DNA of 18,139 nucleotides from Anaerolineae bacterium (GTDB taxonomy: Bacteria > Chloroflexota > Anaerolineae > Promineifilales > Promineifilaceae). Both the position numbers and the translations under genes were made by a program. Shown in pieces: positions 1-7,328 of this stretch. The first letter of the stretch is position 1; the number at the start of each line of letters is the position of its first letter. The DNA lies in the NCBI GenBank assembly GCA_028277515.1, contig JANQGC010000196.1, positions 1-18,139 on the forward strand, read 5' to 3'. The notes below the pieces were generated by a model that saw nothing but the letters and a program-made list of their open reading frames with translations, was not told the origin of the DNA and searched no databases.

Positions 1-2894
1 AGATTTTGCCGGGTGCAGGTCATGCCCTGGCCGTCACACTGCCAATTCGGTCCGGCTACCGGTGGCAACGCCAATTGCCAGTCGCCGGGCAAACCGGTGA
101 AAAGATGGTGGGCAGTGACGTCTTGCGCCGGATTGGGACCGAGGTTCTCAACATAGAGTTCAAACTCATAAACTTCGCCGGCTACCGGGGTATTCAGGGG
201 AACAATGGTTGTTGTGGCATCCATGTCCGTGGTGGGCAGCGCGCAGAAGGTGGCCTCAAAGAAGACCTCGTTGCTGGGTTCCCAGGGCAGCGTTCCGGCA
301 AAGCTGGTAACGGCCCGCGCATTAGCGACATTAGGACCAATTTGATCGCCGTCGCCGACAATTGAGGAATCCATATTAAATCCGATTAACACAGACGCGC
401 TCTCGCCCACAGCTAAGCTGCCCAGGCCGCAGTTGACCCGATCCTGCCCATTTTGGGGAGTGCCTTCAACGCACATGGGGCTGCTGCCACCGTAGATCAA
501 TCCTTCCGGTAATAGATCGGTTAGCTGCACCTGTTCGGCATCGGTGGGACCGTCGTTCGTAACCTGGATTTCGTAGAGACCATAGCTGTTCAGACAGATT
601 TCATCCTTGAGTACGCTCTTTTGAACGGTCAGATTGACATCACAAACGACGAAGAAGGGGTTGATGATGTCAAAATTATCGAGAACGAAAAATTCAGGAT
701 TATCGGAGCTGACAACAGCAGCATTGTTACCAAAGTCACGAATGTCGCTGCTGCATGCGGCCGGATCGCGGCTGATGTCGGCGCTCATGATTACCTTAAT
801 TTCCTCTCCCGGTTCCATAGCCCCCAACTGACATTGCACCCCGTCCGTGCCAGCGACGCAGGTGCGTGGCTGGAAGTTGGCATCAAGGGGCGGCAAGGGG
901 AATACGGTGATACGGTAATTTTCTAAACGGGGCGGGAAGAAAAGCTGTTCACCCCGATCGCGCAAAATGACGTTTTCTGCCTGTCCCGGCCCGTCATTAT
1001 TGACTGTAATTTCCCAGTCGAGCGTGTCGCCGGAGGTGAAGATTGGAGGGCCGCCGTTTAATAGTTCCTTCTCAACGCGGAGATCAACTTCAGGTAAGAA
1101 ATCGCCCACCTCAACGCGAGCCACGGCCGAGGGGCCACCGGCGCCAAAGGAAACATCGTAGCCACTGTCGGGCAGCGTAGAAGTGCCGGCAATGACGATG
1201 CTGGGGTCTAACTCGACGCTGTTAATCACCTGCTGGCCTGGCAGGGCGGAATCAGCGACTTCACAGGCAGCCAGAATGTTGACCACGCCACCGGCATCGG
1301 TGCTGTTGCCGTGGCCGGGCACGTACAGCCCTTCATCACCAAGGAATGCGTTCGGGGTGAGGTATACAGGGTCGGAATCGGCAACTGCACCGGAGCAGAC
1401 ATCATCCAGGCGCAGGCCGGCAATATCGGACGGCCCTTGATTGCGCACGGAGATCTCGAACAAGGCGGTGCTGCCGGGCGTGACCTCGGCTTGCAGCGGC
1501 TCCTTAATGATCGATAAGCGAACTTCGGGTTCGATATCCAGATCAATCTCAATGGAGTTGTCCGGATAGAAGGGATCGCTGTTCAAGGAAGCGACAAAGG
1601 CATTATTCTCAGGCGTACCGTTGCCCATAAAATGGGCATCTGGCGGCGCACCGAAAGTTACGGTGATGATATTGGCGCGGCCCGGATTCAGCGGTTCGCG
1701 GCGCACACAGGTCATGCCGTTGCCGCTGGCGCAGTTCCACAGGTTGGCCGGCCGGGGATTAATTGGACCGCCAATGAATCCAGCCTCGAATTCGGGCGAG
1801 TCAACGATATAGGTGGTGATGTCATCGAAGTGGTCGCTGAGTACCAGGCCATGAGCAGCCCCGGGGCCATAATTTTCGATTAGGATTGCACACTCGAAGC
1901 CATCTTCATCACCGGGAACGACCGGTTCGCAGATTTTATCGACGAGCAAATCAGCTTCGGGCAGGGGATCGCCGACTCTGCCGCGAGCTGTTCCTAAATC
2001 GCGAATGTTGGTTGAAAACTCTTGAGAACCGATGGTGTTTTCGTCGATATTTGCTGTATTAATTACAGCCGTATTGCGGAAAGGATCACCAGGGAATGCA
2101 CTAGGGTCAATTTGGCCAGTGACGATGAAGGTTCGGCCGCTGTTGGCTTGCAGATCGAAATTGGACATCGCCCCTGGAGCCGTAATGCCGGTGATTGCTC
2201 CCGAAAATGATGTGTCGTCAATCGCCAACTGCCGCACATCTGAGGGGCCATTGTTGTGCACAATGATTTCAAATAAGGCATCTCCGCCTGGAGCGACGCC
2301 GTTGTTGAGCAGTGTTTTTTGGATAGCCAGGCTGGCTTCAGGTGCGAACTCCGTGCTGGTGTCGAATTCTTCCTCGGCCAGGGGATTTAGAATAAGAACG
2401 CCATCCGTCTGGTAAACCCCGACATTGGCGACCAAACCGAATGATCCGGCTTCGTAATGGGCATCAGGGCTGATAAGGTATTTAACTTCAATTTCCACTT
2501 CCTCTTCGGCGTCAAGTCCGTCAGGTATAAAGAATGTAGTTCCGCCATCACCAATGACCATGTTGGGCGGATCAAGAGAGGATACAACCTCAACGACGCT
2601 GGAATCAGCGCCCCCTAAGTTGGCCTCGACCATTAACGGTCCAGGTATGGATTGAAAATCAGGATCTCCAAATGGGGGATCGAAAAAAGTTGTGTTTTCA
2701 ATTGTGTAGGTACAATCAAAGTCATTATCACCGGGCACGGCCGTCTCCTCACAGTCGATGTCAATATCGGCCGTATAAATGGATTGAGCTTGTGTATTTC
2801 CAGAAATAACAACGATGGATAACAATAAAAGGGTTAACAGGACTAAAGATAATCGAATGGGATGTTGACGATGCAGTTGGTTTTGGCCGTTCAT
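1..2894 (-). CDS. Secreted DUF11-repeat surface protein, partial (5' part, runs off the left edge)
   Basis: The minus frame from ATG at 2892-2894 stays open for 964 codons to the window edge, so the C-terminus is missing. An AAAGGAG ribosome-binding site lies just upstream. The N-terminus is a signal peptide: basic start, hydrophobic core at residues 15-31, likely cleavage after the TQA at 34-36. The rest is a chain of DUF11-like beta modules (TIGR01451 type), each opening with a hydrophobic-charged strand such as LAIQKTLLNNG (about 187), LLVDKICEPV (about 313), LSIIKEPL (about 457), LRVEKELLNGG (about 602), LTVQKSVL (about 753) and a last one near 888. Each then has a PG-turn-F-I-V-N-GP core (HNNGPSD, RNQGPSD, NNDGPG, TNDGPTD, ENLGPNPA). 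Such proteins are exported surface or adhesion-type proteins in Chloroflexota. No catalytic domain is seen in the visible part. Paired cysteines in several modules suggest disulfides. The role is inferred; the architecture is clear. Confidence 0.9.
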   Translation of the reverse strand, partial: MNGQNQLHRQHPIRLSLVLLTLLLLSIVVISGNTQAQSIYTADIDIDCEETAVPGDNDFDCTYTIENTTFFDPPFGDPDFQSIPGPLMVEANLGGADSSVVEVVSSLDPPNMVIGDGGTTFFIPDGLDAEEEVEIEVKYLISPDAHYEAGSFGLVANVGVYQTDGVLILNPLAEEEFDTSTEFAPEASLAIQKTLLNNGVAPGGDALFEIIVHNNGPSDVRQLAIDDTSFSGAITGITAPGAMSNFDLQANSGRTFIVTGQIDPSAFPGDPFRNTAVINTANIDENTIGSQEFSTNIRDLGTARGRVGDPLPEADLLVDKICEPVVPGDEDGFECAILIENYGPGAAHGLVLSDHFDDITTYIVDSPEFEAGFIGGPINPRPANLWNCASGNGMTCVRREPLNPGRANIITVTFGAPPDAHFMGNGTPENNAFVASLNSDPFYPDNSIEIDLDIEPEVRLSIIKEPLQAEVTPGSTALFEISVRNQGPSDIAGLRLDDVCSGAVADSDPVYLTPNAFLGDEGLYVPGHGNSTDAGGVVNILAACEVADSALPGQQVINSVELDPSIVIAGTSTLPDSGYDVSFGAGGPSAVARVEVGDFLPEVDLRVEKELLNGGPPIFTSGDTLDWEITVNNDGPGQAENVILRDRGEQLFFPPRLENYRITVFPLPPLDANFQPRTCVAGTDGVQCQLGAMEPGEEIKVIMSADISRDPAACSSDIRDFGNNAAVVSSDNPEFFVLDNFDIINPFFVVCDVNLTVQKSVLKDEICLNSYGLYEIQVTNDGPTDAEQVQLTDLLPEGLIYGGSSPMCVEGTPQNGQDRVNCGLGSLAVGESASVLIGFNMDSSIVGDGDQIGPNVANARAVTSFAGTLPWEPSNEVFFEATFCALPTTDMDATTTIVPLNTPVAGEVYEFELYVENLGPNPAQDVTAHHLFTGLPGDWQLALPPVAGPNWQCDGQGMTCTRQN

Positions 2895-3183
2895 TGAATC
2901 TCCTTTGAACTCCTGATTGGGTGGGGACTTTGATCCCTAAGTTCTAACTGTAAAACGGGTTCTTTTCCTAATATGAAGTCGACACATAATGATCCAAGTT
3001 TTATATTAAAGGTTGTATCTTTCAATTCATCTTTCTTTAATGTTTAAAATTATAAATGGTTTTTGGGCTGGCGGCAGGGTATTTATCTTAAAAATTTGGA
3101 GGGGAGAGCAGTGAAAAATGACTAACCTATCTTGTGAAAAAGGAAAGCGTTTTTCTATGGGGCGGCTATGTTCAGAAGAGTCG

Positions 3184-4209
3184 TTATGACCGACGATAAT
3201 AGGTACTGCGCCCTTTGCCCAGACGAACGATTAATCCGAGGTTGATCATTTTGTTGAAATCCCCCGTGCGCGTTGCTTTAGCCCGTTGGGTCAGTTGAGC
3301 ATAATCTTTATCACGAATAAAACCAAACTGATCGATGTGATCAAGGATGAGTTGGTGGTATGATTCTAAATGTCTGTCCGGCGCTGCTGCGCTTTGTTCA
3401 ATTTGTTTCTGCACGCGCAGCAATTCATCCAAAATCCCCTCGGCAAAATATTCTAGCCAGGATGTGAATTCCACCTTTGGCGCTAGCTCGTAATAGTCGC
3501 CAAATAAACCCACATTTTGAAAGTAGCGGGTCACGTCTCGGTTATAGTAATTCTCAAAACTGAAAATAAAACGGATATTGAGTCCTAGCCCGGCAAGTAA
3601 AAGCTCAGTTGCCAGTCTTGCTGTCCGGCCGTTCCCATCCATAAAAGGATGGATGACGGCCATTTGTTTGTGAAAAATGCCCGCCAGAATAATTGGATCA
3701 TAAACAGTTTGTTTTTCCTGGATGAATGAAACCAAAGATGTCATTAAGTCCGGCACATCCTGATAGTTCGGGGGTAAATAGACAATATCATCGCTTCTGG
3801 GATCATATACAACGACTGCATCTTTACGCCATCGACCAAGTTGGTGGTCTGGTAATAAACCATTCATAATCCCCGCTTGAATTTGCTTTATTAGATCGAT
3901 TGTCAATGGCTGTGGTTCCTGTTCCTGCAAATCGCTTAAGACCTGGTTGTAGTTCAAGACTTCGCGTTCGGACTGTCGGATATGGCCGGGGCGCTGCTTA
4001 AGCAGGCGTTTTACCTCTGTTAAGGGAAGAGGATTGCCTTCAATGCTCGTTGAAGCGTATGTAGAAATCGTCCGCGCTTCCTCCTGGAGCTGGCTAACGA
4101 CCACATCCGGCAGCGATTTTTTTTCTAGCTCATGAACCAGGATAGTGATGCGTTTGATGGTCGATAATAATAATGGAGAAATTGTGTAGCGTGGCGAAAA
4201 TTGTTCCAT
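3184..4209 (-). CDS. Fic family protein (AMP-transferase) with N-terminal inhibitory motif and C-terminal winged helix
   Basis: A 341-residue protein. The Fic core motif is complete: H187-P-F-M-D-G-N-G-R195-T-A-R198, where the histidine is the catalytic base and the rest binds ATP phosphates and metal. An N-terminal helix carries S53-T-S-I-E57-G58, which fits the (S/T)xxxE(G/N) inhibitory motif, so this is a class II Fic with built-in autoinhibition rather than a toxin needing a separate antitoxin. The beta-flap region around 130-146 (VVVYDPRSDDIVYLPP) is typical. Residues about 280-341 look like a winged-helix domain common in prokaryotic Fic proteins. Fic enzymes transfer AMP to hydroxyl side chains of target proteins; the target is not visible. 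The start has no Shine-Dalgarno sequence, and a TATAAT lies 6 nt upstream, suggesting a leaderless mRNA. Two operator-like dyads lie upstream. Confidence 0.93.
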   Translation of the reverse strand: MEQFSPRYTISPLLLSTIKRITILVHELEKKSLPDVVVSQLQEEARTISTYASTSIEGNPLPLTEVKRLLKQRPGHIRQSEREVLNYNQVLSDLQEQEPQPLTIDLIKQIQAGIMNGLLPDHQLGRWRKDAVVVYDPRSDDIVYLPPNYQDVPDLMTSLVSFIQEKQTVYDPIILAGIFHKQMAVIHPFMDGNGRTARLATELLLAGLGLNIRFIFSFENYYNRDVTRYFQNVGLFGDYYELAPKVEFTSWLEYFAEGILDELLRVQKQIEQSAAAPDRHLESYHQLILDHIDQFGFIRDKDYAQLTQRAKATRTGDFNKMINLGLIVRLGKGRSTYYRRS

Positions 4210-4215
4210 CGCCTA

Positions 4216-4244
4216 ATTATAGCCTATTTTTAGCCGATTGCCGC
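4216..4244 (-). promoter_or_regulatory. Promoter of the Fic gene, leaderless type
   Basis: On the minus strand a consensus TATAAT (4216-4221) ends exactly 6 nt before the ATG at 4209, so transcription should begin at or near the first base of the start codon. The -35 region at 17-bp spacing (GCGGCA, 4239-4244) is poor, which suggests weak basal activity or activation. The dyad at 4246-4260 lies directly upstream of this -35 position. Confidence 0.55.
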
Positions 4245-4245
4245 A

Positions 4246-4260
4246 AAGTGACAGTCACTT
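4246..4260. promoter_or_regulatory. Operator-like palindrome, copy 1
   Basis: AAGTGACAGTCACTT is a perfect 15-bp dyad around a single central base. The 13-bp core AGTGACAGTCACT matches 11 of 13 positions of a second dyad centred 47 bp to the right (4294-4306). Short odd-centred dyads of this kind near start sites are typical of TetR-like dimeric repressors, but no such regulator is encoded in the window, so the binding protein is unknown. Confidence 0.55.
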
Positions 4261-4285
4261 AAAAGTATTTGTTAGAGGTAATGAA

Positions 4286-4306
4286 TATAATAAAGTGACT
4301 ATCACT
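4286..4306 (+). promoter_or_regulatory. Rightward -10 box with operator-like palindrome, copy 2
   Basis: A TATAAT at 4286-4291 is followed 2 nt later by AGTGACTATCACT (4294-4306), a dyad with 5-bp arms that nearly copies the site at 4247-4259. The dyad would overlap the predicted transcription start, the classical place for a repressor. No convincing -35 box is present. Rightward, the promoter now faces only a hydrolase fragment, so its original gene appears to have been lost. Confidence 0.45.
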
Positions 4307-4307
4307 A

Positions 4308-4544
4308 GTGTATGTCGCGACGATTGAGGGCGCTTCCCATTTTGATTTTTCCGATGTGCCGCTGCTGTCACCGCTAACGGCCATGCTGGGTCTTTCCGGT
4401 GAGTTGCCGGGAGCGTATATTGTCAATATGGTGAATCAAATGACACTCGCTTTCTTCAACCAGGAGTTGAAGCATGAGGGGGAAAACCGGGTGCTGGGAG
4501 CGATGATTTTTCCGGAAATGTCGCTGGTGGGCAACGGCCGTTAG
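4308..4544 (+). pseudogene. 3' remnant of an alpha/beta-hydrolase gene
   Basis: The 78-codon frame opens at GTG without a ribosome-binding site and directly abuts an operator-like dyad. Its sequence (VATIEGASHFDFSDVPLL, then hydrophobic residues, then FFNQELKHE) resembles the C-terminal end of lipases and platelet-activating-factor acetylhydrolase-like enzymes, in which the histidine of the GxxH segment belongs to the catalytic triad. The nucleophile-elbow serine and the core of the fold are absent. The upstream frame is closed by TGA at 4296-4298, so the 5' part is not simply in another start choice. Most likely a deletion joined a foreign promoter to the gene's tail. A functional small protein cannot be excluded but seems unlikely. 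Confidence 0.6.
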
Positions 4545-4603
4545 GAGCGCATATAATGTTTAAAGATATTATATTGCCCTCTATATATTGTGTTGCCTAA
4601 AAT

Positions 4604-4634
4604 TTGACAATTTTTTATAAAATGGTTTTGTCAA
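4604..4634. repeat. Inverted repeat TTGACAA / TTGTCAA
   Basis: TTGACAA (4604-4610) and TTGTCAA (4628-4634) form a 7-bp inverted repeat with a 17-nt T/A-rich spacer, in the AT-rich gap before the SDR gene. It could be a regulatory site for the following gene run. In a gap this AT-rich a chance match is also possible. Confidence 0.3.
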
Positions 4635-4713
4635 TATTCAGGTGAAAAGTAGTCAAATTTCTTTGTAAATAAATTTTAGCAACAGTTGTAATATTGAGGG
4701 CTGGAGCAAGAAA

Positions 4714-5334
4714 ATGAAATTAATTGTATTTGGCGCTACCGGTGGAACAGGGCGAGAAGTTGTAAAACAAGCCTTAGCTCAAGGGTATGACGTAACAGCA
4801 TTTGTCCGTAACCCGGCAAAAATGTCGATAACAGATGACCATTTATCGCTTATTAAAGGAGATGTCATGGATCTGCCTGCTGTTATGAAGGCAGTCCAAG
4901 ATCAAGATGCCGTCGTTTGTTCTTTGGGTACGCACAGTTTGGGCAAAACCAGTGTGCGCGCCGCGGGGACAGACCATATTATTAAAGGAATGCAAGAGCA
5001 TGGTGTGCGGCGTTTAATCGTCGTGTCGGCGATGGGCACGGGTGATAGCTGGTCGTCGCTTTCGTCGACGGCCAAGATGATTTATCGTACGATGTTGCGT
5101 CACGCAAAAAAGGATCATGAAGCGCAGGAAAAGCTGGTGAAAGCGAGTGGTTTGGATTGGACTATTGTGCGGCCAAGTGGCCTGTCGGACGAGGCAGTAG
5201 CCGGCAGCTATGATGTTGGGGAAAATATCAAGGCAAAAACATCTCGTATTCCCCGTGCTGATGTGGCCCACTTTATTATAAAAGAATTAGAAGAAAGTGC
5301 CTATGTTGGCAGAGCGCCAACAATTACAAATTGA
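4714..5334 (+). CDS. NAD(P)-binding SDR-family oxidoreductase (atypical, NmrA/BLVRB-like)
   Basis: A 206-residue single-domain Rossmann protein. The dinucleotide-binding loop is GATGGTGR at residues 7-14, with the Rossmann strand KLIVFGA ahead of it and an arginine (VRN, about 32) placed to hold the NADPH phosphate. The segment VRRLIVVSAMGTGDS is the strand after which atypical SDRs lose the usual Tyr-x3-Lys; the later GLDWTIVRPSGLSD is a hallmark of the NAD(P)H-binding NmrA-like group. Length fits that group. Substrate is not predictable; known relatives include flavin or biliverdin reductase-like enzymes and redox sensors. A GGAG lies 9 nt before the ATG. It is the first of five plus-strand genes with modest gaps (51, 87, 57 and 146 nt), possibly one operon. 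Confidence 0.88.
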   Translation: MKLIVFGATGGTGREVVKQALAQGYDVTAFVRNPAKMSITDDHLSLIKGDVMDLPAVMKAVQDQDAVVCSLGTHSLGKTSVRAAGTDHIIKGMQEHGVRRLIVVSAMGTGDSWSSLSSTAKMIYRTMLRHAKKDHEAQEKLVKASGLDWTIVRPSGLSDEAVAGSYDVGENIKAKTSRIPRADVAHFIIKELEESAYVGRAPTITN

Positions 5335-5385
5335 TGTGAGTGCGAATTTGATTTCACGATTTCCAGATAAGATTGAGGAGAAAAT

Positions 5386-5757
5386 ATGGACCCGCGTGCC
5401 AGTATTATTATGGCCGCTGCATTATTGCTTTACACAATTGGCGTTTGGGCCGAACGGTTGCAAGGGCGGCTCAAGTGGTGGCATTTCGCCTTCTTTGTCC
5501 TGGGTTTAATTTGCGATACCTGGGGTACGGGCTTGATGTTCGATTTTGTCGGAGGCATGACCTATGATGTACATGGCATTACAGGGATGATCGCCATCAT
5601 CCTCATGCTCATCCATGCTGCCTGGGCTTTGTTCGTCTTGCTCAGGAAAGATGAGCAGGCGCTGCAAAACTTTCATAATTTTAGTATTTTCGTCTGGTTG
5701 ATCTGGCTCATACCTTATTTCAGCCCTATGTTTTTTGCTATAGCCGGTACAGCCTGA
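5386..5757 (+). CDS. HsmA family (TIGR03987-like) small membrane protein
   Basis: 123 residues with four predicted membrane helices: about 5-22, 33-52, 64-87 and 98-121. The pattern matches the small HsmA/TIGR03987 family as I remember it: WxxER after helix 1, KWWHF, GLICDTWGTGLMF and DVHGITGMIAIILM. Four histidines sit at helix ends or within helices (H33, H63, H77, H97), which could ligate haem or a metal, but this is inference only. The start is fixed by GAGGAG 6-8 nt upstream of the ATG. It follows the SDR gene by 51 nt and precedes an ECF sigma factor, so it may be part of that regulator's unit. No biochemical function can be given from the sequence. Confidence 0.8.
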   Translation: MDPRASIIMAAALLLYTIGVWAERLQGRLKWWHFAFFVLGLICDTWGTGLMFDFVGGMTYDVHGITGMIAIILMLIHAAWALFVLLRKDEQALQNFHNFSIFVWLIWLIPYFSPMFFAIAGTA

Positions 5758-5844
5758 ACCTCTAGAGCAAGCCACGCGATTGCCTATGAACCGGAGCCAG
5801 CAAAATCTGCTTAAAAAGGCTCAAGAAAAAAGAGGACATTTACA

Positions 5845-6642
5845 ATGACGGCCGACCAATTATTGACAGAATTTCAAACATTTAACAAAGAATTAAAATC
5901 ATTCGTCTTGCGCATGACTGCCAGCGTGCAAGACACGGAAGATATTGTGCAGGAAACCTATATCAAAGCGCATAACAATATTGACACGTTCCGGGGAGAT
6001 TCCTCGTTCAAAACCTGGGTGTTCGCCATCGCCGCAAACCTGGCTCGCGATCTGCTGCGCGCTAAAAAACGATGGCCGGAGAATGTGACCGATATCTGCA
6101 AGGATGCCGCGCTGAGCAATGTGCAGTTTTTTGAGGAAGCGATGACCATTCGCCAGACCTCGCCTCAGGGCAAGTTTGAGATCAAGGAGCATATCGCCTT
6201 TTGCTTCACCTGTGTCTCGCGCTCATTGCCCCTGGAGCAGCAGCTTGTGCTCCTATTGAAGGAAGTGTATGGCTTTAAGAACAAGGAAATCGGCCGCATC
6301 ACCGATCTGTCTGAGTCTATGGTCAAGTATTATCTGCATGTCGGCCGTAAAAAGATGATCGAAGTATTCGACCACCGCTGCTCGCTGATCAATAAAGAGG
6401 GTGTTTGCTACCAGTGCACAGAGCTAAACGGCATCTTCAATCCCAAACAGCAGGTTGAGGAAGAATTGGTGAAGATTAAAATGGTGCGCGATGCCGAAAA
6501 TAAAGATAAGGAAGCGTTGTTTGATCTGAGGATGAAAATTCTGCAGGAACTGGATCCTTTTGAGTCGGGGGCGGCCGAACTGCAACTGCATCATCTGGAG
6601 CACAACCGGGAGGTCATGGAACGCTATTTAGAGGAGAAATAG
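5845..6642 (+). CDS. ECF-type RNA polymerase sigma factor with cysteine-containing C-terminal extension
   Basis: 265 residues, longer than the roughly 170-200 usual for ECF sigma factors. Region 2 spans about 8-78, with DTEDIVQETYIKAH (30-43) and the -10 recognition helix FKTWVFAIAANLARDLLR (55-72). Region 4 spans about 125-172, with LPLEQQLVLLLKEVYGF and the helix-turn-helix KEIGRITDLSESMVKYYLH. After region 4 comes an extra segment with HRCSLINKEGVCYQC (178-191) followed by an acidic helical tail of about 70 residues. C120-x2-C123 and C188-x2-C191 form two CxxC pairs and C179 is a fifth cysteine, a possible zinc or redox site. No anti-sigma factor lies next to it, so the extension may regulate the protein itself, as in other ECF groups with C-terminal extensions. 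AGAGGA precedes the ATG. Confidence 0.88.
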   Translation: MTADQLLTEFQTFNKELKSFVLRMTASVQDTEDIVQETYIKAHNNIDTFRGDSSFKTWVFAIAANLARDLLRAKKRWPENVTDICKDAALSNVQFFEEAMTIRQTSPQGKFEIKEHIAFCFTCVSRSLPLEQQLVLLLKEVYGFKNKEIGRITDLSESMVKYYLHVGRKKMIEVFDHRCSLINKEGVCYQCTELNGIFNPKQQVEEELVKIKMVRDAENKDKEALFDLRMKILQELDPFESGAAELQLHHLEHNREVMERYLEEK

Positions 6643-6655
6643 CAAAATCCTATCC

Positions 6656-6700
6656 TTTTTGAACGCCTGATCGTCTAAACAAGAAAAAGGAGTTCAAAAA
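6656..6700 (+). promoter_or_regulatory. Inverted repeat enclosing the ribosome-binding site of the SRPBCC gene
   Basis: TTTTTGAAC (6656-6664) and GTTCAAAAA (6692-6700) are perfect 9-bp inverted arms with a 27-nt loop. The right arm starts at the end of the AAAGGAG site and includes the A of the ATG, so an RNA hairpin would hold the start codon in a stem and the Shine-Dalgarno sequence at its base. It may tune translation. Six of the nine pairs are A-U, so the stem is weak. Confidence 0.35.
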
Positions 6701-7182
6701 TGGAAAATTCTCAGAAAATAAATCAGAATCGCCCCGATGGCAAAGCCCATACAATTAAGAAGACTTTCAGCCGCGAGACAGTCGTCAGTATCAACATTGC
6801 CGCTGACCGGGATATCGTTTGGAACCTGCTGACCAATGCCGCCGATTTCCCGCGATGGAACAGTACGGTTGTTTCGCTGCAAGGGGAAATCAAAGAAGGA
6901 GGGACGATACAGTTAAAATCGACCCTGGATCAGTCGCGCACTTTCAACTTGAAGGTGAAGGAGATCGTGCCCCAAAAGCGCATGGTCTGGGGTGACCGTA
7001 TGGCCAGCCGAGTCTATACGCTGGAACCGCAAAAGGGGGGTGTACAGTTCAGTATGAGCGAAAAAATCGGCGGCCTGATGTTTCCCTTATTCGCCGGACA
7101 AATCCCACCCTTTGACGAGGCTTTTGAGCAATTCGCGGCCGATTTGAAGCGTGAAGCGGAGACTATCCAGAAAAGCAATTAA
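6700..7182 (+). CDS. SRPBCC (START/Bet v1-like) family protein
   Basis: 160 residues. After a charged 25-residue lead, the domain begins with the family's usual pattern: a beta strand TVVSINIAADRDIVWNLLTN (28-47), then DFPRWNS (49-55), a G-I-x-x-G turn (QGEIKEGGTI) and later strands KVKEIVPQKRMVWGD and VQFSMSEKIGG, ending in a long C-terminal helix FDEAFEQFAADLKREAE. This is the polyketide cyclase/dehydrase-like SRPBCC fold, which binds lipids or other hydrophobic ligands in an internal cavity; no catalytic residues can be named. A strong AAAGGAG lies 7 nt before the ATG. It follows the extended ECF sigma factor by 57 nt and may be co-transcribed with it. Ligand unknown. Confidence 0.85.
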   Translation: MENSQKINQNRPDGKAHTIKKTFSRETVVSINIAADRDIVWNLLTNAADFPRWNSTVVSLQGEIKEGGTIQLKSTLDQSRTFNLKVKEIVPQKRMVWGDRMASRVYTLEPQKGGVQFSMSEKIGGLMFPLFAGQIPPFDEAFEQFAADLKREAETIQKSN

Positions 7183-7215
7183 TTCGTGAACCGAAGCCTG
7201 GCGAAAGTTTTTTAT

Positions 7216-7287
7216 GGGACGCGGACAAGAACGGATGGCGCGGAGGAAAAATAATAAATCCGTTCTCGTCCGTTCTCGTCAGCGTCC
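7216..7287. repeat. REP-like long imperfect hairpin between genes
   Basis: The left arm reads GGACGCGGACAAGAACGGA from 7217. The right arm ends in a 10-bp direct repeat CGTTCTCGTC x2 (7261-7280) followed by AGCGTCC (7281-7287), and pairs with the left arm over about 18 of 20 positions. The loop is AT-rich. It lies in the 146-nt gap between the SRPBCC gene and the next gene. It resembles dispersed intergenic palindromes seen in many environmental genomes, but differs from the GTAGGGGC REPs at the right end of this window. A second copy is not present here. Confidence 0.55.
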
Positions 7288-7328
7288 AAATTTTTACAGA
7301 CAAACCTAAATTTTATGGAGAATGAATC

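Noticed and set aside
621..926. Plus-strand open frame opposite the DUF11 gene (as are those at 6-365, 1183-1440 and 2032-2415)
   Set aside because: The minus strand holds a continuous 964-codon frame with signal peptide and repeated domain motifs; the plus frames are its shadows.
2895..3183. Promoter search in the AT-rich gap before the DUF11 gene
   Set aside because: Several TTGAAA- and TAATAT-like words occur but none at 16-18 bp spacing; only the ribosome-binding site is convincing.
4556..4600. 14-codon frame after the hydrolase remnant with AGGAG upstream
   Set aside because: Too short and in an AT-rich gap; nothing else supports translation.
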